Shown here: piece after piece, positions 25,823 to 34,085 of the stretch | How the letters are laid out: each line of letters starts with the position of its first letter | Position numbering within the stretch: position 1 is the first letter of the stretch | Translations under genes and position numbers: made by a program | The notes under the pieces: generated by a model | The model's database searches: none | Told to the model about the DNA's origin: nothing | Seen by the model: the letters and a program-made list of their open reading frames with translations, nothing else | Assembly: GCA_035935655.1 (NCBI GenBank) | Contig: DASYWW010000012.1 | Location: 180,227 to 244,226 of the forward strand | Source: Candidatus Bathyarchaeia archaeon | Lineage (GTDB): Archaea; Thermoproteota; Bathyarchaeia; 40CM-2-53-6 | DNA: 64,000 nt | Direction: 5' to 3'

Positions 25823-26380
25823 ATGGACAAACGGAAGTCAAAGACCGTTATTGTAGTCGTCGGAATGCCAGGTGCAGGCAAGAGCCTAGCATCTACCGTC
25901 GCCGCGAAACGTAGTATTCCAGTTTTCGTCTCTGGGGATATCATAAGAGACGAAGCGAAGCGGAGGAACTTGTCACCCAGCAAAGAGAACCTCGGCCGAC
26001 TAATGTTGAAGATCAGGGAGGAGGAGGGAATGGGTGCGGTTGCCAAGCGGTTGGCTCCGCTCACAGAGAAGATCGATGGGAACATTTTCGTCTATGAGGG
26101 CGCTAGAAACATAGAGGAGATCAAGGAGCTGAACAAGAAGTACGGAGTATTTACTATCGCAATTCACGCTTCCCCTGAGAGCAGGTATCGGAGACTGCTG
26201 AAGAGAGGAAGGTCTGACCGTCCCAGAAACTGGGCGGACTTCGTAGAACGTGATGAGAGAGAGCTGAAGGTTGGAGTCGGCAAACTTATCGCTATTGCTG
26301 ATCGTGTGGTTGAGAACGAGGATACTAAGAACGACCTCAAGAGGCGAACAGCACGTCTGTTGAAGACTCTCCCGAACTGA
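25823..26380 (+). CDS. UPF0200 family nucleotide kinase-like protein
   Basis: P-loop protein of 185 aa related to nucleoside-monophosphate and dephospho-CoA kinases. GMPGAGKS (14-21) is the P loop, and FVSGDIIRDEAKRRN and VYEGARNIEEI are family segments; RSDRPRNWADFVERDERE is the lid-like region. The exact substrate is unknown for the family. The neighbour UPF0201 gene overlaps its stop, the arrangement common in archaea. Confidence 0.85.
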   Translation: MDKRKSKTVIVVVGMPGAGKSLASTVAAKRSIPVFVSGDIIRDEAKRRNLSPSKENLGRLMLKIREEEGMGAVAKRLAPLTEKIDGNIFVYEGARNIEEIKELNKKYGVFTIAIHASPESRYRRLLKRGRSDRPRNWADFVERDERELKVGVGKLIAIADRVVENEDTKNDLKRRTARLLKTLPN

Positions 26381-26787
26381 GCTTTCTCGTCTACAGCGAA
26401 ACGGAAGTCCGGCCGACTGAGGACCCTGAGAGAGTCAAGAAGGCTGTGACCAACATTCTTCGAGGTGAAGTCGAGGTTCAACAGATAGACGAGTGGAGCG
26501 GGAAGGTAATTGTCGAAGGGAAGAATCAGCCCTCGCTAGAGAGATTTCGAATGATTATTCAGCGGGACAGAATTCGTGCCGCGGCGAGATCCGTCCTTAG
26601 ACGGTCTGTGGAAGGCAGTCGACTGGTCTTTTTCCTAAACAAACAAGCGGCGTACGCAGGCCACGTGTCATTCTCTGCACCGGAGGGCGAATCGCCTCTC
26701 GGGCCAATCCGGGTGATCGTTGACACCGAAAACCCGGACCAATTGATCGATTGGGTAGCGGGACAGCGAGAAGAAAGGAGAAAATAG
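26377..26787 (+). CDS. UPF0201 family protein, probable CTG start
   Basis: Archaeal UPF0201 protein (COG1931), a small RNA-binding-like fold of unknown function. The first ATG/GTG/TTG is GTG 26446, but that removes the conserved N-terminus: codons from 26377 read LSFLVYSETEVRPTEDPERV, the family start, and the previous frame gives no other option. CTG 26377 overlaps the UPF0200 stop as CTGA, the analogue of the ATGA couplings elsewhere in this window. From CTG the product is 136 aa, a normal family length. I therefore infer a CTG start, with a base error as the alternative. The C-terminus (VDTENPDQLIDWVAGQREERRK) is complete. Confidence 0.75.
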   Translation: MSFLVYSETEVRPTEDPERVKKAVTNILRGEVEVQQIDEWSGKVIVEGKNQPSLERFRMIIQRDRIRAAARSVLRRSVEGSRLVFFLNKQAAYAGHVSFSAPEGESPLGPIRVIVDTENPDQLIDWVAGQREERRK

Positions 26788-26813
26788 TAGAGTCTGAGGA
26801 TTTGTCGTCGCTC

Positions 26814-27734
26814 TTACGTCGAGCGTTTGAGCGATAATATCATCAGGTCCTTTGGGACAAGCGTTGGTTTGAATACGCTCCTGGCTTGTTTGAGAAGGAT
26901 GGAGTCGTCTCTTGTTACCGCGCTGATGTGAACCAATGCAAGCTTGTGGACACGGGCTGCTTTTGCGAGCCTAGCCGCTTCCCTGGCCGTTGAATGGAAG
27001 TACTCTTTCGCTTTATCACGCCGATCTTCAGCGAATCCCCCGTCGTGCATAAGAAGATCAGCCTCCTTCGCCAACACTTTTACCTCTTCAGTCGGACGAG
27101 TGTCGATAGCATAGACGATCTTCAAACCAGGGCGAGGTCTCTCGATAACCTGGCGAGGGGTGACTGTTTTTCCTTCGATGGTGACCTCTTTGCCCATCTG
27201 AAGTTGTTTCCACAATGGTCCCTCGGGGACTCCCAACCGTTTTGCTTTTTCAGGGTGGAACCGGCCGGGACGGTCTGTCTCGACGAGAGCGTAGGCGAGG
27301 CAGGCTATGTCGTGCATGGCTTTCGCTGTTTTGATGGTGTACGCACCTTTCGATACTTCTTGTCCGGGTTTGAGCTCTGTGACATGTACGGGAAAGTTTG
27401 CGGCGAATCCTAGTGTTCGGCGTAGCGAGGATAGATACGAAGAGACACCCTCTGGACCATACAGGTCGAGCGGCTTGTCTCTAATCAGAGAAGACATTGT
27501 CTGAAGGAGTCCAGGTAACCCGAGAATATGATCCCCGTGCAGATGGGAGATCATTATCGACATCGGACGGTTGAAGCCGAGTCTCGCGTGCATCATCTGC
27601 CGCTGAGTCCCCTCGCCACAATCGAACAGGAAGAGTTCGCCATCGCGCCGAAGTGCGACTGCGGGCAGACCCCGATCCTTGGTGGGAAGGCTCCCCCCTG
27701 TACCGAGGAATATGACATCGATACCTGCAGGCAT
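26814..27734 (-). CDS. rnz: Ribonuclease Z
   Basis: tRNA 3'-endonuclease of the metallo-beta-lactamase fold, 306 aa, cutting 3' trailers before CCA addition. FLGTGGSLPTKDRG is the usual start and the metal motif HLHGDH lies at residues 64-69. The later LMHDGGF and HSTAREAARLA histidine motifs complete both zinc sites. It begins directly after the stop of the tRNA G10 methyltransferase gene, so two tRNA-maturation enzymes share an operon. Confidence 0.95.
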   Translation of the reverse strand: MPAGIDVIFLGTGGSLPTKDRGLPAVALRRDGELFLFDCGEGTQRQMMHARLGFNRPMSIMISHLHGDHILGLPGLLQTMSSLIRDKPLDLYGPEGVSSYLSSLRRTLGFAANFPVHVTELKPGQEVSKGAYTIKTAKAMHDIACLAYALVETDRPGRFHPEKAKRLGVPEGPLWKQLQMGKEVTIEGKTVTPRQVIERPRPGLKIVYAIDTRPTEEVKVLAKEADLLMHDGGFAEDRRDKAKEYFHSTAREAARLAKAARVHKLALVHISAVTRDDSILLKQARSVFKPTLVPKDLMILSLKRST

Positions 27735-28781
27735 CTAGTTTGCTCCAAGCACGAGAATCTCTCTTGTCAGGCTTCGATGTACGTATAGCTCGTGACGATC
27801 GTAGACTTTGAATCCCTGAGACCTGGCCAAGTCGGCGGCCCCGGTTCCCAAAGGGGATGCAAAAACGAGCTTCCCGCCAGGAGACAGGATCATCTTTGCT
27901 TGAGGTAAGAATTTTCCTAAAATATCCTTTGTCGTAGACTTGAGGGTTGAAGCGCCGGTCCCGTAGGGCGGGTCAGTTGCGATAGCATCGACTGTGTGGA
28001 GCGGAATGTTCCTAGCATCACCTCTGAGAAGGCCGATTGATTTGAGCCCGAAATGAGCGAGGTTTCTTCGAGCTGATCGGACCATTCGCGAAAGGGCGTC
28101 GACGCAAACAACATTACAGTCAAGAAGACTTGCCTCTATCGCAATCCCGCCGACCCCGCAAAACGGGTCAAGGAACGTCTCTCCGTCTCTCACTTCCGAC
28201 AAGTTCACCAAGCAGCGAGCCAGTTTAGGAGGCATGGTGCTGGGATGAAACACAGCTCGTTTTCGAGGCCGTCGCCGATGGATGCTCCCCTTCGGGCGCT
28301 GGTACATAATTAATCCCAGATGGAAAAGAGAACCGGCGAGGATTCCCCGAAAGGCCTTCTTGGGGGATCGAAGATCGACCTTCGCGCCCGTCTTCTCCTC
28401 GAGAAGTTGACCAAGATAACCCTCTAGATGGACTCTTGAGAGCTCTTTCGAAACTCCGCCGAACCGAAGCATTCGTATGCTGAAACTGTCCCGCGAGGAG
28501 AGAAAGGGTTCGAGATCAGTGAACTGAATCTCTCTCTTGATACTGGCGAGGTTGTCCTCTGTGTGAAGAACTTCCTCTCCCATTTCGTCAAGATATCCTC
28601 CGCGACCAGCTATCGACTCCAGCCGAGTGCGATCTGCTTCCACCTCCACAAGCTTGTAGAAATTCCCCACTATCCTGTAGTCTATCGCATATGCTTGGAG
28701 GATGGCCTTCAGTTCTGCAAGAGGCAGTGTCGGATGTTCTCCAGATAGAATGAAGAAGAACCTGGCAGCTGCCTGGGCCAT
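27735..28781 (-). CDS. tRNA (guanine(10)-N2)-methyltransferase, Trm11/TrmG10 type
   Basis: THUMP-associated SAM methyltransferase (348 aa), expected to make m2G or m2,2G at tRNA position 10. The N-terminal THUMP/ferredoxin-like region spans roughly residues 1-165. The Rossmann domain has DPFCGVGG (205-212) and the catalytic DPPYGT (270-275). Its start is about 25 nt from the bidirectional TATA box at 28803-28812, so it is probably leaderless. rnz follows with no gap. Confidence 0.92.
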   Translation of the reverse strand: MAQAAARFFFILSGEHPTLPLAELKAILQAYAIDYRIVGNFYKLVEVEADRTRLESIAGRGGYLDEMGEEVLHTEDNLASIKREIQFTDLEPFLSSRDSFSIRMLRFGGVSKELSRVHLEGYLGQLLEEKTGAKVDLRSPKKAFRGILAGSLFHLGLIMYQRPKGSIHRRRPRKRAVFHPSTMPPKLARCLVNLSEVRDGETFLDPFCGVGGIAIEASLLDCNVVCVDALSRMVRSARRNLAHFGLKSIGLLRGDARNIPLHTVDAIATDPPYGTGASTLKSTTKDILGKFLPQAKMILSPGGKLVFASPLGTGAADLARSQGFKVYDRHELYVHRSLTREILVLGAN

Positions 28782-28802
28782 GTATTAGCGAAATGTCGCG
28801 AA

Positions 28803-28812
28803 CATATATACG
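28803..28812. promoter_or_regulatory. Bidirectional TATA box between trmG10 and rpl21e
   Basis: CATATATACG is the only TATA-like element in the 73-bp divergent gap and is nearly symmetrical. Leftward, the methyltransferase ATG is about 25 nt away. Rightward, the transcript would carry a 20-nt leader including GGAG (28842-28845), 9 nt before the TTG of rpl21e. Confidence 0.6.
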
Positions 28813-28854
28813 GAACCTCCCGGCCCGCCACTTTCTCCACCGGAGAATTGCCCG

Positions 28855-29154
28855 TTGCGACGTTCCAAGGGTTTCAGAACGAAGACTAGGACCCTCATTA
28901 GCAGGAAGCCCAGGGACAGAGGCAAACAACCGCTTGGAAGACTCCTCATCGCCTACACTCCAGGCCAAATGGTCAGGATCATGATCAATCCAGCAGTTCA
29001 GAAAGGGATGCCCCACCGCCGATACCACGGACGTGTAGGAACGATCTCAGAGAAGCGCGGCCGCAGCTACGTTGTCGAGGTGGCTGGGACGAAAACGCCC
29101 CGTATCATCATCGCCAGACCGGAGCACATAACCTCGGTAGAGGAATCGAACTGA
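28855..29154 (+). CDS. rpl21e: Large-subunit ribosomal protein eL21
   Basis: Archaeal/eukaryotic ribosomal protein L21e, 99 aa. Conserved parts are SKGFRTKTR, GQMVRIMINPAVQKGMPHRRYHG and RVGTISEKRGRSYVVEV. TTG start, preceded by a GGAG Shine-Dalgarno. It opens the operon eL21-RpoF-DUF655-RsmA found in many archaea; the rpoF ATG begins one base after its stop. Confidence 0.97.
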   Translation: MRRSKGFRTKTRTLISRKPRDRGKQPLGRLLIAYTPGQMVRIMINPAVQKGMPHRRYHGRVGTISEKRGRSYVVEVAGTKTPRIIIARPEHITSVEESN

Positions 29155-29155
29155 T

Positions 29156-29485
29156 ATGGCTAGGAAGATCGTCGAAGGAAAAATCGTGACCAATGCAGAG
29201 GCCCAGGAGATCTTGGGAAAAATCAAGGAAGAAGAACTGGGCGAGTTCCAGCGCCGGACCCTTGACTACGCGAGAAAGTTCTCGAAGATTTCACCGGATA
29301 AAGCTGAGAAGCTTGTCGAGGAGTTATCATCCAAACTCCAATTGGATAGGAATGATGCGATCCAGATCGTAAACTCGCTCCCAAAGACGATTGAGGAACT
29401 TAGAGCCGTGTTGACTGTCAAGGGCAGGTTCGTGAGTACGGACCAGCTGAACGGTATCCTGGAAATCATGAAGCGGTATGTCTAG
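29156..29485 (+). CDS. rpoF: DNA-directed RNA polymerase subunit Rpo4/RpoF
   Basis: Archaeal homologue of Rpb4 (109 aa), forming the polymerase stalk with Rpo7/RpoE. It reads GKIVTNAEAQEILGKIKEEE, then FSKISPDKAEKLVEEL and an HRDC-like end. The rpoE partner is not in view. It sits between ribosomal protein eL21 and DUF655. Confidence 0.94.
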   Translation: MARKIVEGKIVTNAEAQEILGKIKEEELGEFQRRTLDYARKFSKISPDKAEKLVEELSSKLQLDRNDAIQIVNSLPKTIEELRAVLTVKGRFVSTDQLNGILEIMKRYV

Positions 29486-29570
29486 TCGATAGAAAACCTC
29501 GACCGATACGCAATTAAGCAGAAAAGGTGCGGTTCTGAATGACTAGCATTGGTTCTCCACCACTCTAGCA

Positions 29571-30224
29571 GTGGCCGGCGAGAGTCAAGGGCGCCGTTCG
29601 AAGAGACATTCTAAGGAGAGAGAGAGGGAGAGCCTACTCTTGGCCATTCACGAAGACGAATATTTACAGAGAAGACATGTTTACGAAGAGTACGCGTATG
29701 TTCTAGACTACCTTCCGTACGGCAGGTCGTCGGAGAAGTCAAGGCACTTGGCCGTGCCGACAGTTCAGATTATGGGTGAACAGTTCTTCACTCTGCTGGA
29801 GGCGGAACTCAAGATCGGCGCTACAGTTCTGGTTCACGAGCGGATCTATATCGGTCGAGAACGCAGAGAGAAGGTTGACCGGATCATAAGCCGGATCAGC
29901 TATGATCAACTAACCGCAAACGCGAAAGCGGAGCTCGTTCCCTTGATATCGGAATTGGTCAAAAGCCAGGAGAAAAGGTTCGTCGTTTTCTTCAACAATT
30001 CGCAACCTGTTACGCCCCGAATGCATTCGCTTGAGCTGTTGCCTGGCATTGGCAAGAAATCGATGTGGCAGATTGTAAACATGAGAGAAAGGAAACCGTT
30101 TACAAGCTACAAGGATATTCAGGAAAAAACCGGGCTGAGCGATGCTCCGAAGATCATCGCGAAGAGAATCATAGAAGAACTGAGCACGGAGACGAAATAC
30201 CGGTTGTTTACTAGGGCAGTATGA
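29571..30224 (+). CDS. DUF655 RNA-binding-like protein
   Basis: Archaeal DUF655 protein of 217 aa. A basic N-terminus (RRSKRHSKERERES) precedes an OB-like region (YVLDYLPYGRS...ATVLVHERIYIGRERREKVDRI), and the C-terminal half carries helix-hairpin-helix motifs (LELLPGIGKKSMWQIVNMRERKPF). No enzyme motif is visible; a nucleic-acid binding role in rRNA processing or decoding is suggested by its fixed place between rpoF and rsmA. It starts with GTG, 85 bp after rpoF. Confidence 0.88.
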   Translation: MAGESQGRRSKRHSKERERESLLLAIHEDEYLQRRHVYEEYAYVLDYLPYGRSSEKSRHLAVPTVQIMGEQFFTLLEAELKIGATVLVHERIYIGRERREKVDRIISRISYDQLTANAKAELVPLISELVKSQEKRFVVFFNNSQPVTPRMHSLELLPGIGKKSMWQIVNMRERKPFTSYKDIQEKTGLSDAPKIIAKRIIEELSTETKYRLFTRAV

Positions 30225-30228
30225 GCTT

Positions 30229-31041
30229 GTGGAAACAACCGTCCTCTATAGACCGCTGAAGAGACTAGGACAGAATTTCCTAGCTAACAAGCACATTGCC
30301 CAAAGAGTAGTCTCGACTGCCGAGGTGACAGGAACAGATACTGTTCTTGAACCGGGAGCAGGATACGGGACCCTTACACATCTTCTGGAGAAACAGGCTG
30401 GGCGAGTGATAGCAGTCGAGAAAGACCGGAGACTAGTTTCTCACCTACGAAAAGAGTTCGAGAAGAGCCCAAATGTCTCCATTCTTGAGGGAGACGTGCT
30501 CAAGATCCCTCTACCCCAATACAACAAAGTCGTAGGAACTCCCCCTTACGTTCTCTCGTCAAAGCTAGTCATTTTCCTGACGCGGAAGACATTCGAGGTT
30601 GCATCTCTGGTGTTTCAGAAGGAGTTCGGAGAACGGCTTCTCGCTAAGGCTGGAACTGCTGAGTATGGAAGATTGTCTATCACGGCGCAGCGTTCTCTTG
30701 CCCTTCGGCCCATCATGAACATCTCCGCCTCAGCGTTTCGACCGAAACCCAAGGTAGACTCCGTTCTGCTCCGAATATCACCAAACAATGTCAGCACGGT
30801 AGTGAACGAGGAGTTGTTTGAGGAATTGGTCCGAGGGCTCTTCAATCAGCGTAGACGAGTTGTAAGAAGCTCCCTCCTCCATTTTCTATCAAGGAAGATC
30901 GGCCGCGAAAACGCTCGAGAGAGTCTCAAGACTATGACGCTCCCTAGGAAGAGAGTCTATCAGCTAACTATTGGGGATCTCGAAGAACTTTGTAAACAAC
31001 TCTCGACAGCGATCGAAAAAGTGACGCGCCATGTCGTCTGA
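30229..31041 (+). CDS. rsmA: 16S rRNA dimethyladenosine transferase RsmA/Dim1
   Basis: KsgA/Dim1 enzyme, dimethylating the two adjacent adenosines in the 3'-terminal hairpin of 16S rRNA. The 270-aa protein shows GQNFLANKHIAQRVV, the SAM motif VLEPGAGYGTLT and RPKPKVDSVLLRI. The catalytic motif IV, usually NLPY, reads TPPY here (VVGTPPYVLSS), keeping Pro-Tyr but replacing the Asn. Four bp separate it from DUF655. The hemK-like gene that often follows is absent. Confidence 0.93.
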   Translation: METTVLYRPLKRLGQNFLANKHIAQRVVSTAEVTGTDTVLEPGAGYGTLTHLLEKQAGRVIAVEKDRRLVSHLRKEFEKSPNVSILEGDVLKIPLPQYNKVVGTPPYVLSSKLVIFLTRKTFEVASLVFQKEFGERLLAKAGTAEYGRLSITAQRSLALRPIMNISASAFRPKPKVDSVLLRISPNNVSTVVNEELFEELVRGLFNQRRRVVRSSLLHFLSRKIGRENARESLKTMTLPRKRVYQLTIGDLEELCKQLSTAIEKVTRHVV

Positions 31042-31067
31042 GGGGGTCATCGTCCCCGATGCACAAA

Positions 31068-31325
31068 CTACGTTCCCTCTCTCTTTTGTCCAAAATAAAG
31101 CAAGGATACCCCAAAGAGGAGAGTGCATGTTGCCGTGACCAGCTCGAACTCAGGAACATACCGCAAAAGGTCGTTTTGGGAATATGTAGTGCACACAGGC
31201 CGTTTGTTTATTATGCAGGATACCTCCTGGCTGCTTCTATCACCGTAGAGAGCTAGCCCGTAGAAGAAACCGACAAGACCGAAAATCAATATCGCGATTC
31301 CTAATAGGATTGAGAGAGTCTTCAG
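31068..31325 (-). CDS. Small two-helix membrane protein, possible CTG start
   Basis: Hypothetical membrane protein. From TTG 31289 it is 73 aa but starts inside the first helix. The in-frame codons upstream to CTG 31325 read LKTLSILLGIAILIFGLVGF, a standard Lys-capped first helix, so an 85-aa product is more natural. A second helix follows (FELVTATCTLLFGVSLLYFG), ending GQKREGT. The loop has two Cys (SCIINKRPVCTTY) that could form a disulphide. No family recognised. It lies between convergent rsmA and divergent rpl40e. Confidence 0.5.
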   Translation of the reverse strand: MKTLSILLGIAILIFGLVGFFYGLALYGDRSSQEVSCIINKRPVCTTYSQNDLLRYVPEFELVTATCTLLFGVSLLYFGQKREGT

Positions 31326-31501
31326 AGTTTTAGATTCGCTGGTCTTTCTGAAAGTTCGTCGCCCTGAATGCGGCCTAATTGTTCGCTCTGACTAATAAGA
31401 AACCTTGGCCGAGACGAGCGAGATTGGCACGGGAGCATGATTACTCGAAGGTCCGAGACGTCGAAAAGCGGGTGATACTGAAGCGCAAGCCGAGCCACAA
31501 T

Positions 31502-31510
31502 AATATATTG
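31502..31510 (+). promoter_or_regulatory. TATA box of rpl40e
   Basis: AATATATTG is centred about 33 nt before the ATG at 31539, leaving a leader under 10 nt. Confidence 0.6.
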
Positions 31511-31538
31511 TAGGCAAAGACCTGTGTTGTAGTCTCCC

Positions 31539-31703
31539 ATGCCGATCACTGACGTGATGAAGAAACAGCTTGCGCAACGTCACAGGCTCTTCTTCAAGAT
31601 ATGTAGGACGTGCGGTTCACGGAATTCGCCAAACGCCTACAGATGCAGGCGTTGCCGGGGAGATAATCTTCGCTGGAAGAAACGAGAGCTCGGGGCAAAG
31701 TAG
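31539..31703 (+). CDS. rpl40e: Large-subunit ribosomal protein eL40
   Basis: Short zinc-binding ribosomal protein of 54 aa: MPITDVMKKQLAQRHRLFFK, then CRTCGS...YRCRRCRGDNLRWKKREL. The four Cys of the two CxxC motifs are present. In archaea the gene is free-standing rather than fused to ubiquitin. The TATA box at 31502-31510 gives it its own promoter. It converges on sucD with 13 bp between stops. Confidence 0.95.
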   Translation: MPITDVMKKQLAQRHRLFFKICRTCGSRNSPNAYRCRRCRGDNLRWKKRELGAK

Positions 31704-31716
31704 ACGCCCAACGGGT

Positions 31717-32598
31717 CTACTGCAACGGGGAAACCTGTTGGAGCAGTAGTTTGGAAAGCTCGGATGGAATCTCAGCGACCAGAGCACCTGCTTCTCTCAA
31801 ACTCTTCATCTTGGCGTCAGCTGTCCCCTCCGTCCCGGTTATGATTGCGCCCGCGTGGCCCATGCGCTTTCCTGGGGGCGCGGCTCGACCCGCGATATAT
31901 GCGGCTACTCGTTTGGGATATTTCGTATCGCGAATGTAGTTAGCAGCGTCCTCCTCAGCAGAGCCCCCAATCTCCCCGATTAGAACGACCGTATCTGTGC
32001 CAGGATCGTCTCTGAAGAGTTTGAGAACGTCGACGAAATTCAGTCCGGTAAATGGGTCGCCGCCGATCCCGAGACAGGTGGATTGGCCTATGCCGTCATG
32101 TGTTAGCGATGCCGCGATTTCATAGGTTAGAGTCCCGCTTCTTGAAGCGAGGCCGACCTTGCCGGGCTTGAACACGTCGCCGGGCATTATGCCCAGCTTT
32201 GATTCGCCTGGAGTAATTATTCCAGGGGTGTTGGGACCAATGATGATTGCTTCATGGTTCTTTGCGTACTCGATGAGGATCATGGAATCCCTTGCAGGGA
32301 TCATTTCTGTTATGATAACAACCGGGCTTAGGCCCGCGTCTATCGCTTCCATACCGGCCTCTTTCGCGAAGGGAGCGGGAACGAAAATTATTGACGCGTT
32401 AGCAGATGTCTTTTCAAGAGCTGAAGCCACTGTATCAAATACAGGCACACCGACTGAGGTCGTCCTACCCTTTCCTGGAGTTACGCCAGCTACGATTCTT
32501 GTACCGTAATCTAACATCAATTTGGCGTGGAAGCCGCCTTGGTTGCCAGTGATTCCTTGAACAATCGCCCGGGTCTGTTTTCCAATGAGTATTGTCAT
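31717..32598 (-). CDS. sucD: Succinyl-CoA synthetase, alpha subunit
   Basis: Alpha subunit of the ADP/GDP-forming succinate-CoA ligase (293 aa), interconverting succinyl-CoA and succinate with substrate-level phosphorylation in the TCA cycle. QGITGNQGGFH is the CoA-binding start and His248 in GKRMGHAGAII is the phospho-histidine. GPNTPGIITPGESKLGI is family-typical. Its ATG directly follows the sucC stop. Confidence 0.96.
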   Translation of the reverse strand: MTILIGKQTRAIVQGITGNQGGFHAKLMLDYGTRIVAGVTPGKGRTTSVGVPVFDTVASALEKTSANASIIFVPAPFAKEAGMEAIDAGLSPVVIITEMIPARDSMILIEYAKNHEAIIIGPNTPGIITPGESKLGIMPGDVFKPGKVGLASRSGTLTYEIAASLTHDGIGQSTCLGIGGDPFTGLNFVDVLKLFRDDPGTDTVVLIGEIGGSAEEDAANYIRDTKYPKRVAAYIAGRAAPPGKRMGHAGAIITGTEGTADAKMKSLREAGALVAEIPSELSKLLLQQVSPLQ

Positions 32599-33738
32599 CT
32601 ACGCGGCCACCTTGCTGACAACAAGTCTTGCCGCTTCGTCCATCTTGTCTAATGCAGCCAGTCCAGCGGACTGTAGTATTTTTCTCCCTTCTTCTTGGTT
32701 GGTTCCGACCATTCGGATTACGAGCGGTTTCTTGAGACCCATTACCTTCTTCACGTCGACGATTCCTTTCGCAACCTCATCGCATCTAGTAATACCAGCT
32801 AGAATGTTGACAAACACTGCTCGAACCTTCTCTGCACCCTGAATGATCTGGAGTGCGGTTGCGACGTGTTCAGCGTTGGCACCTCCGCCGACATCACAGA
32901 AGTTAGCTGGTTTTCCTCCGTACTGTTTGACCAGGTCGAGTGTTGCCATGACAAGCCCTGCACCATTTCCTATAATACCAATGTCACCGTCCAGCTCGAC
33001 GAAGGCGAGACCGTTTTCCCGAGCCTTCGATTCTAGAGCCGTGACCTCTCCGCTGATCTCTTTCGATCTCTCCTGAAACTCGGGATGACGGAATAGGCTG
33101 TTATCATCAACAATTACTCTAAGATCAGCGGCAACAAAGCGGCCGTCTTGCATCTCGATGACAGGATTACTCTCCACAAGCTCCGCATCATAGATCACCG
33201 ATAACCGATACAGGTTAGAAAGGAAATCGGTGAAGCTGCCCTGTTGTGCGCCTTGGTATCCCAACTTCAAAGCGATGAGTCGAGCATCGTAACTTCTCAT
33301 TCCGAAAATGGGATCGAGACGATGTCTGAGAACTCTCTCAGGGGTTTGTTTTGCGACATCCTCGATGTCGATTCCACCTTGGTCAGAGGCGAGGACAGTT
33401 TGGCAGCGGTTTGCGCGATCCAGAACAATACTGGCGAAGAGCTCCTTCTTCGCGTTAGCTTTCTGCTCGATGAGGACCTTCTTTACTTTCTCACCTTTGA
33501 TGGTCATGCTCAGAATCTCGCTCGCTCTGTCCCGGGCCTCTTCGGGCTTGCTGGCGAACTTTATTCCACCAGCCTTTCCCCGTCCAGCAACGAGCACTTG
33601 GGCCTTGATGACAGCCTCTCCACCAATGCGCTTGTGAATATCCCTGGCTTCCTCAGCTGTCGAAGCCACTGAACCCCGTGGCGTGTTTATCCCGAGATTC
33701 TGTGCGATCGACTTTGCTTCATACTCAAAGAGTTTCAT
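32599..33738 (-). CDS. sucC: Succinyl-CoA synthetase, beta subunit
   Basis: Beta subunit with an ATP-grasp domain (379 aa). MKLFEYEAKSIAQNLGINTP is the standard start; EALVIKAQVLVAGRGKAGGI-like segment (residues 37-55) is the nucleotide-binding part, and AFVELDGDIGIIGNGAGLVMATLD plus GGKPANFCDVGGGA belong to the C-terminal ligase fold (each shorter than the full motif). It leads the sucCD operon. A TATA-like ACCAAATACTAAT-type element about 45 nt upstream lies next to a perfect 20-bp palindrome. Confidence 0.96.
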   Translation of the reverse strand: MKLFEYEAKSIAQNLGINTPRGSVASTAEEARDIHKRIGGEAVIKAQVLVAGRGKAGGIKFASKPEEARDRASEILSMTIKGEKVKKVLIEQKANAKKELFASIVLDRANRCQTVLASDQGGIDIEDVAKQTPERVLRHRLDPIFGMRSYDARLIALKLGYQGAQQGSFTDFLSNLYRLSVIYDAELVESNPVIEMQDGRFVAADLRVIVDDNSLFRHPEFQERSKEISGEVTALESKARENGLAFVELDGDIGIIGNGAGLVMATLDLVKQYGGKPANFCDVGGGANAEHVATALQIIQGAEKVRAVFVNILAGITRCDEVAKGIVDVKKVMGLKKPLVIRMVGTNQEEGRKILQSAGLAALDKMDEAARLVVSKVAA

Positions 33739-33794
33739 TGGATCCTATCCGAAGATTGTCGGGTCAGCGACTCCCATTAGTATTTGGCTGTTAT

Positions 33795-33814
33795 CCTAGC
33801 CCCTAGGGGCTAGG
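33795..33814. promoter_or_regulatory. Perfect 20-bp palindrome upstream of sucCD
   Basis: CCTAGCCCCTAGGGGCTAGG is an exact palindrome 57-76 bp before the sucC start and immediately upstream of its TATA-like AAATACTAA element. The position suits an operator or activator site; as RNA it would be transcribed only from the opposite side. Confidence 0.55.
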
Positions 33815-33890
33815 GCGGATATTTCAGGATCAGATACAGAAAGACAGAGATCTCGAACGAAGTTGTGCTGACATTGACGAATGAGATTAC

Positions 33891-34085
33891 ATGGCGGCGG
33901 AGATTAGCGATGAGCTTACGCATCTGGATAATCAAGAAGGGGACAAGCAAGTGCGAAAGGATGATCGGCGTCCTGATGATCCCAGCGACACCAGCAGGAC
34001 GGCGCCTATCCCATCACTACTCAGTAGGGCTATTCGCCAAGTCTCACTCTTCAGTCGTCAGGATCCCTTCCTATCTTCGTCCTAA
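33891..34085 (+). CDS. Doubtful small ORF in the sucC-KH intergenic region
   Basis: A 64-codon frame from ATG (MAAEISDELTHLDNQEGDKQ) with a very charged middle and Ser-rich end. It has no recognisable domain and no clear TATA box or Shine-Dalgarno at a proper distance. The surrounding 570 bp (33739-34308) otherwise hold only the sucC promoter and the unknown promoter of the KH gene. It may be chance. Confidence 0.2.
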   Translation: MAAEISDELTHLDNQEGDKQVRKDDRRPDDPSDTSRTAPIPSLLSRAIRQVSLFSRQDPFLSSS

